A DNA stretch of 64,000 bases from Hyphomonadaceae bacterium (GCA_016791365.1 JAEUMT010000028.1:80903-144902), one strand, 5' to 3'. Positions 53,653 to 63,516 are shown, numbered from the stretch's first letter. Numbers and translations are program-made. Notes: generated by a model from the letters alone, not told the origin.

Positions 53653-55287
53653 TTAGGCCACTTTGAGCGCCTTCGGGCTGGCGATCGGCACGAGGAGCGT
53701 GAAGGTTGCGCCTTCGCCCAATTCACTGACCAGGTTGATGTCGCCGCTCATCGCGCGGGCAAGATCGCGCGCGATCGAAAGGCCAAGGCCGGTTCCGCCG
53801 TAGGTCTCAGCGACTTGCGCGTTGGCCTGGCTGAATGGCTTGAAGAGGTTGTCCTGATCAGCCTTGGCAATGCCGATACCATCATCGACAATGTCGAAGG
53901 CGACGAACTCCGTTCCTTCACGCTCAACGACGCGCGTCTTTATGGTGACATTGCCGCGCGGCGCATACTTGATGGCGTTGCCAACGAGATTCAGCAGACA
54001 CTGACGCAAACGAACGTGATCGGCGACAACATAGTTCGCCGCCGCGCTGAGTTGCGACGTGAAATTCACGCCGGCCGCGCCCGCGGACGGGCGCAACAGG
54101 CCCTGCACTTCCGCGACCATTCCAGCCACCGGCAGGACAGCGAGGTTGACCTTCACCCGCCCGGAATCGAGACGCGACTGATCTAGAATATCGATCAGAA
54201 GATCGTTGAGGTGACGCGCGGCGGTAATGATGCGGCCCGCATCCGTACGCGTGCTTTGGGCGTCGCTCTCCTCTTCGATGATCTCGGCGTAGCCGATAAT
54301 TCCATCGAGTGGCGTCCGGAGCTCGTGACCGACCTTGGCGAGAAATTCGGCTTTGACACGCGTTGCTTCGAGCGCGGCCTCAACACCGGCCATCACCTTG
54401 ACTTGCCGAGAAACGAGGTGACGCGTGATCACGACAGTGAACGCGCCAATGCAGAGCAAGGCGAAGATCGCCGGCCAAATGCGGCGCTGGAACGCCGCCG
54501 TGCCGGGACGCGCGTGGCGCCAGACCAGATTGCCGATTTGCGCGCCATCCGGCGTCAGGACCGGAAGCGAGAGATAGTTGGGCGGCCGAGCATCCGCCGG
54601 GCCCAGCAAGTGGAACCCCTCGATGGACATTGATTGGCTGGCGCGCGCAAAGCCTTGGGTGTCGATGACCTTGACGACCGCGAGATAGTCGTAGCCGCGC
54701 AACGGATTGTACGCGATGCGCGCAGCGTCATCTTCACGGGTAATCGGCGCCACGGCGATGATGATGAGGTCGTCGCCGAGACGGGCGTAAGTGTAGGCGA
54801 CGCCATCGGTCGCACTCGGCGCCCGCGCGAGACGGCGCAAGTTCGGAACCCGGGCGCCTGAACGCGCGATGGCGGCGGCCAGCGCCTCGCGTTGGTCAGC
54901 GAAGGCGTCGCTGGTCCAGCTGTAGCGTACCGCGCCATTTTGCCTGAACAGCACCATCGCGTCCGCGACGCTCGAATAGATGTTGCTCTCGATCCAATTG
55001 TCGTTCCAGCGGCCGCTAATGTTCGCGAACGCCGCATCCCAGTTTGCATAGTCGAGCCCAAGAGCGCTCATCATCCGTGCGCGCCCTTCCAGGCCGCTGG
55101 ATACAAGCGTTGCGCTATTTCGTTCGAATGCGCGGTCCTGCTCGTGGGCAAACGATGCGAACGCGGCGATGGCGAGCGCGATGGTCAAGCCAACGAGCGC
55201 AATTATGGGAGCGCCGACGCCGAGCCAGGCGCGGCGCACACCGATTGCGGCTGCGTCAGCATGCTTCGGCATTGACGGGCTAAGCAC
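53653..55287 (-). CDS. CHASE4 sensor histidine kinase
   Basis: This protein has 544 residues. Transmembrane helices at ~24-46 and ~275-293 bracket a periplasmic CHASE4 domain (YANWDAAFANIS, NDNWIESNIYSSVADAMVLF). The HisKA domain (~315-380) has KVGHELRTPLDGIIGYAEII, and the HATPase domain has CLLNLVGNAIKYAPRG, VDDGIGIA and GTGLGLSIARDLA. There is no receiver domain, so a partner regulator must be encoded elsewhere. The same sensor type is found in the GGDEF-EAL protein at 16874-19171. Confidence 0.92.
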   Translation of the reverse strand: MLSPSMPKHADAAAIGVRRAWLGVGAPIIALVGLTIALAIAAFASFAHEQDRAFERNSATLVSSGLEGRARMMSALGLDYANWDAAFANISGRWNDNWIESNIYSSVADAMVLFRQNGAVRYSWTSDAFADQREALAAAIARSGARVPNLRRLARAPSATDGVAYTYARLGDDLIIIAVAPITREDDAARIAYNPLRGYDYLAVVKVIDTQGFARASQSMSIEGFHLLGPADARPPNYLSLPVLTPDGAQIGNLVWRHARPGTAAFQRRIWPAIFALLCIGAFTVVITRHLVSRQVKVMAGVEAALEATRVKAEFLAKVGHELRTPLDGIIGYAEIIEEESDAQSTRTDAGRIITAARHLNDLLIDILDQSRLDSGRVKVNLAVLPVAGMVAEVQGLLRPSAGAAGVNFTSQLSAAANYVVADHVRLRQCLLNLVGNAIKYAPRGNVTIKTRVVEREGTEFVAFDIVDDGIGIAKADQDNLFKPFSQANAQVAETYGGTGLGLSIARDLARAMSGDINLVSELGEGATFTLLVPIASPKALKVA

Positions 55288-55388
55288 CTTTTCTGGAGCG
55301 TTTCGCCAATCTTAATGCAGGCTTGCTTGCGGAACCGTTCATGGCGCCGCGCCAGTCAGGGTTACAGAAATCTAAATTAGCAGCGATT

Positions 55389-56402
55389 TCAGCGCGCCGT
55401 TACCGATCCCAGCGCGGCGCGCAGAAACTCAGCGTCCGACCATTCCGGGCCATTGTTGCGGCGCATGAGAGCCTGCAGGATGCCCGTCGCCTGGCGCGCG
55501 ATGACGAGATCGAGCGCGGGAATGAGGTAAAGCCGCTGATTGCCCGCGCCGGCAGCCATGCTGATGCCGCCGAAGCGTTCCGACAATGTGGTGTCGATTT
55601 CAACGCCGGCGTTGCGGCCGGGCCGGACGAGGCCGTCGCGCAGAAGCCAGAAACTGAGGCCGTAGCCGGGATTGGCGCGCGACCCGTCGAAGCACTCCCG
55701 CAGCGCGCCGCGATCAACCCTGCCCTCGCCGCCTTGCAGCACGAACCAGCCGAACCGCGCCCAATCGCGCGCGGTGAGGCCGGCGCCGGACGGCATGTGC
55801 GGCATGCCATCGGCGCCGCGGCGCCAGGCGGTTGGATGAATATCCAACGGCGCGAGGATCCGGCGTGTCAGATAATCGAGCGGATCACCGCCGGTCTTGC
55901 GGCGGATGATTTCGCCGAAGACTTGGAATGGCGTCGGGCCGTACGCAAAGCGCTCGCCTGGCGCGGCTTCGGCCGGCTGCGCGATTGCGTCAGCATATGT
56001 GGGTGGGCGCGCGATCGGACCGCCGCTGATGCCGCTGGTGAGCGAAAGCAAGTGGCGGATCGTGATGTCACGGCGCGCATCGTCGCGCCATTCGGTGAGC
56101 GTGTCGGCGGCCCGTTCATCCCAGGATGAGATCAGGCGGTCATGAATGGCGGCGGCGCACATCACGCCGGTGAAACTCTTTGTGCCGCTGGCCAATTCCC
56201 AGCCGCGCCCAGCACTGCCCTGGTTGGGGTAATCCTCAAAGATGATGTCGCCCCGGCGCATGACGAGAAGCGACACGCCGCGGCGGTTGGCCGAATATGT
56301 CGCCGCCGCAGTGAAATCGAAATTCTGCGCGGCGGCGGGTGGTGTAACGCACGCTGCGGCGCTGAAAGCGAGGAACAAGCGGCGGTTCATTGAGGTCATC
56401 AT
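55389..56402 (-). CDS. Serine hydrolase, beta-lactamase / DD-peptidase family (class C fold)
   Basis: This protein has 337 residues with an N-terminal export signal (MNRRLFLAFSAAACVTPPAAAQ; double Arg suggests Tat but is weak). Catalytic motifs: ASGTKSFTG gives SxxK, and a YGPTPF segment is in the place of YxN. The third motif is unclear. These periplasmic enzymes range from DD-peptidases and esterases to true beta-lactamases; the sequence does not decide. An in-frame ATG at 56390 is an equally good start. Confidence 0.85.
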   Translation of the reverse strand: MMTSMNRRLFLAFSAAACVTPPAAAQNFDFTAAATYSANRRGVSLLVMRRGDIIFEDYPNQGSAGRGWELASGTKSFTGVMCAAAIHDRLISSWDERAADTLTEWRDDARRDITIRHLLSLTSGISGGPIARPPTYADAIAQPAEAAPGERFAYGPTPFQVFGEIIRRKTGGDPLDYLTRRILAPLDIHPTAWRRGADGMPHMPSGAGLTARDWARFGWFVLQGGEGRVDRGALRECFDGSRANPGYGLSFWLLRDGLVRPGRNAGVEIDTTLSERFGGISMAAGAGNQRLYLIPALDLVIARQATGILQALMRRNNGPEWSDAEFLRAALGSVTAR

Positions 56403-56464
56403 ACGCCATAAACGCGCGTCCCCCGGTAATCCGTCGCGGAATTCAGGCGGCGGCGCGCTCCTGA

Positions 56465-57430
56465 TCAGTTTGCTTCGAACGTTACGCCAGTCATCTTTTC
56501 ACTGAGCGTCCAGAGTTTGTCGGCGAGCACCGGATCGATGGCCCAGGGGCGCACGCCGTTCATGGGCTTGTGGTCTGGCGGCACTTGCTCGGCAATGTCG
56601 CAATCTTCGCAATAGACACCGCCCTGCCCGTCGAGCTGTGCGTTGGTGGCGCACCACACGCTGGTGGCCGCCCCCTGCGATGGGGTTTTGAAACGGTCGT
56701 CGACTTTGCCGCTTTCATCGATCCAACCCATGGCGCGCTTTTCCTCTTCGGGCATGTAGCGCTGGAGGTCGGTCATGATGCCGCCAGGGTGGACCGCGAA
56801 GGCGCGGACGTTGTGGGCCTGCGCGCGCTTATCGAGGCCGATGGCGAAGAGTGAGTTGGCGCTCTTGGCACGGCCGTAAGACATCCACTTGTTGTATTCG
56901 GTGCGCTCGAAGTTCGGATCTTCGAGATCAGGCGGGCAGATGCGGTGGCCGATGGAGCTGAGCGAAACCACGCGCGCGCCATCGCCGGCTTTGAGCGCGG
57001 GCCAGAGGCGCGCGGTGAGTTGGAAGTGGCCGAGATGGTTGGTGGCGAATTGCGCCTCGTAGCCGCGCGCGTCCCGCATCAGGGGCGAAGCCATGATGGC
57101 GGCGTTGTTGATGAGGATATCGAGCTTCTTGGTGCGCGAGAGAAAGCCGCCCGCGAAGGCGTCGATACTCTTCGGATCGGCGAGATCGAGCGCGGCTTGC
57201 TCGACATTGGCGATGCCGGCGAGTGCGGCTTGCGCCTTCTCAGCTGAGCGCGCCGGCACGATGACGATGGCGCCAGCGGCGGCCAGCGCTTTTGTCGTTT
57301 CGAGGCCAAGGCCGGAATAGCCGCCGGTGACAATGGCGACTTTGCCGGTGAGATCGCGGCCGCCAGTGGCGTCACGCGCATCAGTGCGAATGCCGTAGCC
57401 GGAATTGATGGGCTTTTGTTCTGTCGGCAT
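56465..57430 (-). CDS. Short-chain dehydrogenase/reductase (SDR)
   Basis: This 321-residue protein is behind a strong GGGGAGG. The Rossmann motif is TGGYSGLGLE, followed by NNAAIM and the catalytic Ser (VVSLSSIGH) and YGRAK (Tyr, Lys). The ~25 extra N-terminal residues and the length fit the retinol-dehydrogenase/WWOX-like subgroup that uses NADP(H). The substrate is unknown. Stand-alone gene. Confidence 0.88.
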   Translation of the reverse strand: MPTEQKPINSGYGIRTDARDATGGRDLTGKVAIVTGGYSGLGLETTKALAAAGAIVIVPARSAEKAQAALAGIANVEQAALDLADPKSIDAFAGGFLSRTKKLDILINNAAIMASPLMRDARGYEAQFATNHLGHFQLTARLWPALKAGDGARVVSLSSIGHRICPPDLEDPNFERTEYNKWMSYGRAKSANSLFAIGLDKRAQAHNVRAFAVHPGGIMTDLQRYMPEEEKRAMGWIDESGKVDDRFKTPSQGAATSVWCATNAQLDGQGGVYCEDCDIAEQVPPDHKPMNGVRPWAIDPVLADKLWTLSEKMTGVTFEAN

Positions 57431-57472
57431 GCGCGCCTCCCCTTTTTGCGGGACGCTAGCGCTGCGCGTGGC

Positions 57473-57832
57473 TCAGCGCCAGGGGCTGTCGGCGTCGGTG
57501 ATGCTGAGTGGGTCGTGGCCCCAGTTCATCAGCGCGTAGCGCCAGCGTGAGGTCTCGCGATTTTTGCGCGGGGCTTGCATCGAGAGGCGGCGGATGAAGC
57601 TGATGACGCGGCGCATGTGCTTGATGTCGTCCGCATTGGGCATGCGTTTGATACGTAGGAGTTGGATCGTGCGCTGGCCTGCCTTAACGCCGACGGAAAC
57701 GCCGTCGCCGGAGTCTTGCCCGACAGAGGCGGATTGCTCGGTCTTGTGCCAATTCTCGATTTCGCGCGGCGTCATGTTCACGCATTCGGCGAACGCGGCG
57801 CGGGTCTCGTCGTCGGTCGCTTTCGGCTTCAT
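57473..57832 (-). CDS. DUF3140 domain protein
   Basis: This 119-residue protein contains FAECVNMTPREIENWHKTEQ, RTIQLLRIKRM, DIKHMRRVISFIRR and RWRYALMNWGHDP, the recognised DUF3140 pattern. Function is unknown; the family is small and soluble and often near genes for stress or small-molecule metabolism. Its ATG overlaps the GFA gene stop (ATGA), so it is the third gene of the purT unit. Confidence 0.83.
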   Translation of the reverse strand: MKPKATDDETRAAFAECVNMTPREIENWHKTEQSASVGQDSGDGVSVGVKAGQRTIQLLRIKRMPNADDIKHMRRVISFIRRLSMQAPRKNRETSRWRYALMNWGHDPLSITDADSPWR

Positions 57833-58308
57833 AAGTTCGGCGGATAGATTTCGTTGAAGCGATCCCAGATCGGTTTGCGATCTACGGGTGCGCCATCGAT
57901 CACCAGCGCATCGGGCGCGAAGACGACGTCAGGTTGCGCCCGCGAGGCCCAGATGTGCGAGGTCGGCACGAACCAGGTTGGATCGTCAAGCGTGCCGGCG
58001 GCGAAGAATACGAGTTCGGTTGAGCCGGCGGGCGTGTGCCAGAGGCGCGTGCCGCATGTGGCGCAGCGATGGATGTCGACGCCGCGGCCGGAGTCCGCGG
58101 TTTTGCGATGGTGCGTGGTTTCGCCTGTGTAGCTGAAGGCTTCGCCGCGCGATTGCACGACCGCAAAGTAGGATGAGCCGGAGAGCTTTTTGCAATCGGT
58201 GCAGTGGCAGGCGTTTAGCGCGAGTGGGCGCGCGTTGTAGGAGTAGCGCACGGCGCCGCAGAGACAGCCGCCGGTGTACGGCGCGTCCGGCAGTGGCGGG
58301 CGGTTCAC
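57829..58308 (-). CDS. GFA family protein (formaldehyde-glutathione adduct / CENP-V fold)
   Basis: This 159-residue zinc protein has [10 protein letters not shown] (CxC), [12 protein letters not shown] (CxCxxC) and [10 protein letters not shown] (CxxC), the full ligand set of the GFA fold. The founding enzyme joins formaldehyde to glutathione, but many members have other or unknown roles. Four-base overlaps link it to purT upstream and the DUF3140 gene downstream. Confidence 0.86.
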   Translation of the reverse strand: MNRPPLPDAPYTGGCLCGAVRYSYNARPLALNACHCTDCKKLSGSSYFAVVQSRGEAFSYTGETTHHRKTADSGRGVDIHRCATCGTRLWHTPAGSTELVFFAAGTLDDPTWFVPTSHIWASRAQPDVVFAPDALVIDGAPVDRKPIWDRFNEIYPPNL

Positions 58309-59492
58309 GGGCGCACCGGTTTGACGGCGCTTGCGGCCTGCTTGGCGCGGGCGCGGGCTTCGTCCGTATCCTTGCCGCGCGAGGCCGCGACGCCCATGCG
58401 GCGCTTTTTAAAGCTTTCGGGTTTGCCGAAGAGGCGAAGCTCGGTGTCAGGAACGCTCAGTGCTTCGGCGACGCCGTCGAACGCGATGCCTTGTGCTTCC
58501 ATGCCGCCATAGATGACGGCGCTCGCGCCGGGTGCGCGCAATGAGGTATCGACGGGCAAGCCGAGAATAGCGCGGGCGTGGAGGGCAAATTCGCTCTGCA
58601 CTTGGGAGACGAGCGTGACGAGGCCGGTGTCGTGTGGGCGTGGGCTGACTTCGCTAAACCAGACCTGATCGCCTTTGATGAAAAGCTCGACGCCGAAAAT
58701 GCCGTAGCCGCCAAGCGCTTCGGTGACCTTGCCGGCAATGTCGCGAGCGCGTCCCAGCGCCTTTGCGCTCATGGCTTGCGGCTGCCAGCTTTCGACGTAG
58801 TCGCCATCGACTTGGACGTGGCCGATGGGTTCGCAAAAGTGCGTGCCGCTGGCGGCGCGGACGGTGAGCAAAGTGATCTCGAAATCGAACATCACCTGCC
58901 CTTCGACGATCACGCGCGGTTGCTTCACGCGACCGGCGGAAAGCGCGTAATCCCAGGCGGGCGCGACGTCGACTTGGCTCTTGAGGCGGCTCTGGCCTTT
59001 GCCGGAAGATGACATCACCGGTTTCACGAAGTTGGGAAAACCGATCTTGTCGACGGCGGCTTGCATCTCCTCGAGCGATGAGGCGAAGGCGTACGGCGAC
59101 GTTGGGAGTTTTAGCTCTTCGGCGGCGAGGACGCGGATGCGCTCGCGGTTCATCGTGTAGTGCGCCGCTTTTGCGGTGGGGATCACGGTTGCGAGCTTGT
59201 CGCGCTCGATGGCGACGAGTTCGTCGGTCGCGATGGCTTCGATCTCGGGGACGATGAGATGCGGGCGCTCCTCTTCGACGAGCGCACGGAGAGCTTTAGC
59301 GTCGGTCATGTCGATGACGTGAGCGCGGTGGGCGACTTGTTGCGCGGGCGCGTTGGCGTAGCGATCGACGACGATGGTTTCGACGCCGAGGCGCTGGAGT
59401 TCGATGACGACTTCTTTGCCAAGCTCGCCGCCGCCGAGGAACATGACGCGGAGCGCGGAAGGAGAAAGCGGCGTGCCAATGCGGGTGTTCAT
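58305..59492 (-). CDS. purT: Formate-dependent phosphoribosylglycinamide formyltransferase
   Basis: This 395-residue ATP-grasp enzyme makes formyl-GAR for purine synthesis directly from formate and ATP. Signatures: [62 protein letters not shown] and the ATP-grasp core with [12 protein letters not shown] and [20 protein letters not shown] followed by PHDTG. It is first in an overlapping three-gene unit. Upstream lies a 24-bp inverted repeat and the ilvC gene. Confidence 0.95.
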   Translation of the reverse strand: MNTRIGTPLSPSALRVMFLGGGELGKEVVIELQRLGVETIVVDRYANAPAQQVAHRAHVIDMTDAKALRALVEEERPHLIVPEIEAIATDELVAIERDKLATVIPTAKAAHYTMNRERIRVLAAEELKLPTSPYAFASSLEEMQAAVDKIGFPNFVKPVMSSSGKGQSRLKSQVDVAPAWDYALSAGRVKQPRVIVEGQVMFDFEITLLTVRAASGTHFCEPIGHVQVDGDYVESWQPQAMSAKALGRARDIAGKVTEALGGYGIFGVELFIKGDQVWFSEVSPRPHDTGLVTLVSQVQSEFALHARAILGLPVDTSLRAPGASAVIYGGMEAQGIAFDGVAEALSVPDTELRLFGKPESFKKRRMGVAASRGKDTDEARARAKQAASAVKPVRP

Positions 59493-59560
59493 GGGCGGGT
59501 GTTTAGTCGCCCAGTTCCCGCTCGGCTAGTGCGTGGCGTGGCTGGGTCGTTCCGCTCGTC

Positions 59561-59650
59561 TGGACCGCCGGCGCCCTCGCCGGCTTGGTTCAAGGGGCAG
59601 GCTGTGTGCCGATTAAGACACCGGATGCCGGCGAGGGCGCCGGCGGTCCA
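59561..59650. repeat. Perfect 24-bp inverted repeat with 42-nt loop
   Basis: The arms 59561-59584 and 59627-59650 are exact reverse complements, and the same 24-mer also occurs at 30091-30114. It sits 13 bases past the ilvC stop, so it can end ilvC transcription; it also lies upstream of purT. Confidence 0.75.
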
Positions 59651-59663
59651 GACTAACGCAGCT

Positions 59664-60641
59664 CTATTCGCCGAGCATCGCACGCACGGTGCGGCCAGCG
59701 TCTTCGATCGGGTGGGCAGCGGCGGCTTCGCGGAGTTTTGTGAGATTTGGGCCGCCCGCTCGGTGTTCGGCCATCCATTGTTCGGCGAACTTGCCACTCT
59801 GCACGTCGGCCATCACGGCGCGCATGGCGTCTTTGACGTGTGCGTCGATGATGCGGGGGCCGGTGACGTATTCGCCGTATTCGGCGGTGTTGGAGATGGC
59901 GAGGTGCATGCCGGCGATGCCGCGTTCGTGGATGAGATCGGACAGGAGTTTCACCTCGTGCAGGCAATCGAAGTAGGCGAGTTCAGGCGGTGTCCCCGCT
60001 TCGACCTGGACTTCCCAGGCGGTGCGGATGAGATGCGTGAGGCCGCCGCAAAGGACGACTTGTTCGCAATAGAGATCGCCCTCGGTTTCAATCTTGAAGC
60101 TTGACGCGATCATGCCGGCGCGACCGCAGCCGATGGCGGCGCCATAGGAATATGCGAGCGCTTCGGCGCCGCCGGTGTCGTGCGCAATGGCGACGATGGC
60201 GGGCAAGCCGCCGCCGCGGTCGAAGGCTTCGCGCAGCGCCTTGCCGGGGCCTTTGGGCGCGACCATCGCGACGTTGATGTCGGCGGGCGGTTTGATGAAA
60301 CCGAAATGATAGGCGAAGCCGTGAACGAACATCAGCGTTTGTCCGGCGCGCAAGTGCGGTGCGATTTCGGCGGCGTAGAGATCGGGCATCACCTCGTCGG
60401 GCGCGCACATGACGAGCACGTCGCAACTGGCGGCGGCTTCTGCGACGCTGATGGGTGCGAAACCGTCGCGCTCCGCATCCGCCCAACGGCACGCGGATTT
60501 GTGGAGCGCGACGACGACGTCCACGCCGCTATCACGCAAATTCAGCGCATGGGCGTGACCTTGGGCGCCGTAGCCAATGACGGCGATACGCTTGGCTTTG
60601 ATGAGAGACGCATCTGCGTCGCGTTCGTAGAGGACGCGCAT
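59664..60641 (-). CDS. ilvC: Ketol-acid reductoisomerase
   Basis: This 325-residue class I enzyme makes dihydroxy acids in valine, leucine and isoleucine synthesis. The Rossmann region reads IAVIGYGAQGHAHALNLRDS. The metal-binding and signature segments follow: VMVAPKGPG-type VAMVAPKGPGKALRE, YSYGAAIGCGRAGMI, GDLYCEQVVLCGG, AYFDCLHEVKLLSDL and ISNTAEYGEYVTGPR. No ilvBH genes are adjacent. Confidence 0.95.
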   Translation of the reverse strand: MRVLYERDADASLIKAKRIAVIGYGAQGHAHALNLRDSGVDVVVALHKSACRWADAERDGFAPISVAEAAASCDVLVMCAPDEVMPDLYAAEIAPHLRAGQTLMFVHGFAYHFGFIKPPADINVAMVAPKGPGKALREAFDRGGGLPAIVAIAHDTGGAEALAYSYGAAIGCGRAGMIASSFKIETEGDLYCEQVVLCGGLTHLIRTAWEVQVEAGTPPELAYFDCLHEVKLLSDLIHERGIAGMHLAISNTAEYGEYVTGPRIIDAHVKDAMRAVMADVQSGKFAEQWMAEHRAGGPNLTKLREAAAAHPIEDAGRTVRAMLGE

Positions 60642-60706
60642 GAAATACCTTTGTTCTCTTGCGTCCTTAGCGCGCGCGCCTCACTTAGGCAAAGAGGAGC
60701 GACGTC

Positions 60707-61243
60707 ATGGCGAGTGCGGCTGAGATAGTGCGGTTCTGGCGCGATGCGGGGCCGAAATTCTGGTTCATGAAGGACGAGACGTTCGATGGCCGTTGCCGGG
60801 CGTTCGAGACCGAACACCATGCGGCGGCGCGCGGCGAGTTCAGCGCCTGGGAGATGGATGCGGAAGGCGCGCTGGCGCTGCTGATCCTGCTCGATCAGAT
60901 TCCGCGCAACATCTTCCGCAACAGTCCGCATGCGTTCGCCACCGATGGCTTAGCGCAGGCGATCGCGCTGAGGGCGCTCCACAAGCAGTTTGACGCCGCG
61001 ATCGACACCGATCTTCGCCCGTTCTTCTACATGCCGCTGGAACACGCCGAAGATCCGGCGCTGCAGGCGCGGTGCATGACTCTGTTCACGAATTTGAGCG
61101 ACGCGAATTATCTGAAGTTCGCGGCGCTGCATCACGACATCATCGCAAAATTCGGCCGTTTCCCGCATCGCAATACGATTCTGGGGCGCAAGAGCACACC
61201 CGAAGAATTGGCGTTTCTCGCTGAAGGCGGTTTCGCCGGCTAG
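60707..61243 (+). CDS. DUF924 family protein
   Basis: This 178-residue soluble protein has the DUF924 hallmarks: EIVRFWRDAGPKFWFMKDE, LALLILLDQIPRNIFRNSP, PFFYMPLEHAED and a C-terminal FPHRNTILGRKSTPEE. Function unknown; a TPR-like helical fold is predicted for the family. Its TAG shares the palindrome CTAG with the stop of the next, convergent gene. Confidence 0.9.
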   Translation: MASAAEIVRFWRDAGPKFWFMKDETFDGRCRAFETEHHAAARGEFSAWEMDAEGALALLILLDQIPRNIFRNSPHAFATDGLAQAIALRALHKQFDAAIDTDLRPFFYMPLEHAEDPALQARCMTLFTNLSDANYLKFAALHHDIIAKFGRFPHRNTILGRKSTPEELAFLAEGGFAG

Positions 61244-62175
61244 CGGATCGGCGCATCGAAAGCGTAGCGCCAATTGCCGTCGAGATCGCGCGTCCATACG
61301 GAGATGTAGCGTCCTTGGGTGCGCGCGCCGTCCGGCGCGATGTAGGTGGAATTGCCCCACGTCCACCCCATATCGCCGCGCGCGGAAACACGCGCGGTTT
61401 CAGGCGCCCATTCCAGACGTGCGCCTTGCGGCCAGTTTTGATAGCGCGAGGCGATGCCGGCGCGGCCATTCGAGATGGAGTCGCTGGTGACAATCAACGC
61501 GGACTCGTCGGCGAAGGCGCTGAAAGCGGCGGGCACGCCGTCGGCGGCGGCCTTGGCGGCGAAAGCGCGATCGGCGGCGAGCAGCTCGGCGACAGCCGCG
61601 CCGGAAAGCTCTTCTTCGGTGCGCGAACCCGCGAGTTCGGACAGGCGCAAAGCCAGCCGGCCGGCGGCATCGGTATTCGCAACGCAGGGCCGCGAGAAGC
61701 TGGTAGCGCGGCCGGCAAGCGCCACTTCGATGTACGCTTGCTCACCGCTCTGGCAGGTTTCTTCCGAACCGCCGACGCCGCCGGCGACCCCCATCACGGC
61801 GCGCGCAAGCGTGGCGATTTCGGTCCGCTGCGCGGCGGTGACCTGCGTGATGCGCGGCGCGTCTCCACCCCAGAGCCACCATCCCGTCGACGGGTGGCCG
61901 GTGAAGCGACGCACAAAGAGCGAGCCCTCCTCGCCGCGAAGATCGTAGCGAACGACGCGGGCGACGCCACCGCTGGGCGATGCGATGCTGACCCGCACCG
62001 CAAGATCGATACCCTCAGCCGCGATCATCGACCGCCCGCCCGTTGTCGGGATGACGTCGGCCGCGACCAGCGCTTGGGCCCATTGCGGCGCGCGCAGCGA
62101 CAGGTTTTGCGCGAATGCCGGCGCAACGAGAAGAAGCGCCAGTCCACATAGGGCGGCAGCGCGAAGCGACGTCAT
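61240..62175 (-). CDS. Exported protein with SnoaL/DUF4440-like C-terminal domain
   Basis: I start at ATG 62175 (311 residues), just after GGGGGGA; a TTG at 62187 would add four residues. A signal peptide ends at PAFAQ (~22). Residues ~23-180 are an unassigned periplasmic domain with one cysteine pair. The C-terminal ~120 residues (LLAADRAFAAKAAADGVPAA ... GWTWGNSTYI ... GRYISVWTRD) fit a cone-shaped SnoaL/DUF4440 fold. Function unknown. Confidence 0.78.
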   Translation of the reverse strand: MTSLRAAALCGLALLLVAPAFAQNLSLRAPQWAQALVAADVIPTTGGRSMIAAEGIDLAVRVSIASPSGGVARVVRYDLRGEEGSLFVRRFTGHPSTGWWLWGGDAPRITQVTAAQRTEIATLARAVMGVAGGVGGSEETCQSGEQAYIEVALAGRATSFSRPCVANTDAAGRLALRLSELAGSRTEEELSGAAVAELLAADRAFAAKAAADGVPAAFSAFADESALIVTSDSISNGRAGIASRYQNWPQGARLEWAPETARVSARGDMGWTWGNSTYIAPDGARTQGRYISVWTRDLDGNWRYAFDAPIR

Positions 62176-62237
62176 GGATCCCCCCAAGACTGATTTTCCG
62201 GGGGCAAGCTTAGGGCGCCGAAATCGGCGGCGAAAGC

Positions 62238-62762
62238 CTAGTGCTCAGGCCGGTCCCGGACCGGCTGACCGTCGCGCAGCACCCACTGTGCTGTTCCCGC
62301 AACGCGATCGATCTCGGCTTGCAGATCGCGCACGGCGCGAGGCATGCCAACGTTTGGACCGCCATAGTCCACAACTGTCTTGGTGCGGCCGTTGCGGGTA
62401 ATCGAGACGCGATAGGTCGGCAGGTCCGTGACGTTGGCGCGGTACGCATCGTTCAACCGCTCGAAACCAATCTCGTCAAAGCGCGCGACCAGGCCCGCAA
62501 CGTCGCCCCGTGGGATGGTGGCGGTGCGCTCGCCGACTGCGTTCACGAAACTGCGCCCCTCGTACCGCACCTGGCCTTCGCCGTTGATGGTGACGGTGTA
62601 TGCGGGACAGAAGCCGAAACAAACGCCGCGATCGAGGCGGATTTCCACATTGCTGTTGACGGGTGGCAGCACTGGCGGGGTCTCCGCTGGAGTTTCAACG
62701 GGCGCGCACGCTGCGAGCAAGAACGCGCCGAAGCTCAGAATGTATCTGCGGGCGGTGTTCAT
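62238..62762 (-). CDS. DUF6438 lipoprotein
   Basis: This 174-residue lipoprotein has signal MNTARRYILSFGAFLLAAC (lipobox LAAC). The domain shows the DUF6438 pattern: IRLDRGVCFGFCPAYTVTIN with its two cysteines, GQVRYEGRSFV, then TYRVSITRNG and VDYGGPNVGMP. Function unknown. It is 62 bases upstream of the SnoaL-like gene and in the same orientation, so they may share a message. Confidence 0.83.
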   Translation of the reverse strand: MNTARRYILSFGAFLLAACAPVETPAETPPVLPPVNSNVEIRLDRGVCFGFCPAYTVTINGEGQVRYEGRSFVNAVGERTATIPRGDVAGLVARFDEIGFERLNDAYRANVTDLPTYRVSITRNGRTKTVVDYGGPNVGMPRAVRDLQAEIDRVAGTAQWVLRDGQPVRDRPEH

Positions 62763-62829
62763 GGGGTCACTCCGTCACGGCGTCATTTCGCACATCAAAG
62801 CCCGGGTTTGTGTCATCCATTCGACGCCA

Positions 62830-63516
62830 TCAGCGGCGGCGCGACATCTGCTGGCGCGCCGCGATCCACGCCTCATCACGACGCTCAAGCAGGAACCCCG
62901 GGAACAGAGCTTCCATTTCCTCGCCAATTTCAGCGGCAGTGCGGAACGCCGAAACCTTGTCGTCGCGGCGACCAACATCAAGGCGGTCCAGCATTTCACG
63001 GCTACGACGCGGATCAACGGCGTTCTGCGCTTCTGAAACCAGCAAGCGACGGCATTTGACAAGATAGTCCGCGGTGGCCGTATCCGGTGTGGTCAGCGTG
63101 GTGTCCATTCTGTCGAGACGCGCGCACGCGAAGACGACCGCATCGAGAATGGGCTGGCGATAGCCTTGAAACGCACGCTCCTTCTGTGCGCCATGAGTTT
63201 CGTGCTGGTGGTTCGGGAAAAACAGTCGGCCACGGTCAGCGAGCGATGACAGGCGTTGCGAGGCTTCACTGACGGTGCGGCGGAATTCGCCCGGCGTGTA
63301 CCCTTCCGCGCCACGCCCACGCGCGAGGGCTACCCCATCCGAAACCGCATCAATCGCTTCCTGCGACCAGGCGATGACTTCGCTGTCCATCTCGACGCGT
63401 AGCGTCGCGGTTTGCAGCTCAGTCTGCTTGTTCACAACAAGCCAGTTGAACACCAAAGAGATGACCGCGAGCAGCGCCGAGCCGACGGCGACATACTCGT
63501 TCACGCCCCATTCCAT
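62830..63516 (-). CDS. Hypothetical bitopic membrane protein (228 aa)
   Basis: A single N-terminal helix (~8-28, YVAVGSALLAVISLVFNWLV) anchors a largely helical soluble domain containing ARLDRMDTTL, CRRLLVSEAQNAV and EEMEALFPGF. The topology suggests a large cytoplasmic part. No family is recognised. It ends 67 bases upstream of the DUF6438 gene on the same strand; the divergent TPR gene begins about 106 bases beyond its start. Confidence 0.72.
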   Translation of the reverse strand: MEWGVNEYVAVGSALLAVISLVFNWLVVNKQTELQTATLRVEMDSEVIAWSQEAIDAVSDGVALARGRGAEGYTPGEFRRTVSEASQRLSSLADRGRLFFPNHQHETHGAQKERAFQGYRQPILDAVVFACARLDRMDTTLTTPDTATADYLVKCRRLLVSEAQNAVDPRRSREMLDRLDVGRRDDKVSAFRTAAEIGEEMEALFPGFLLERRDEAWIAARQQMSRRR

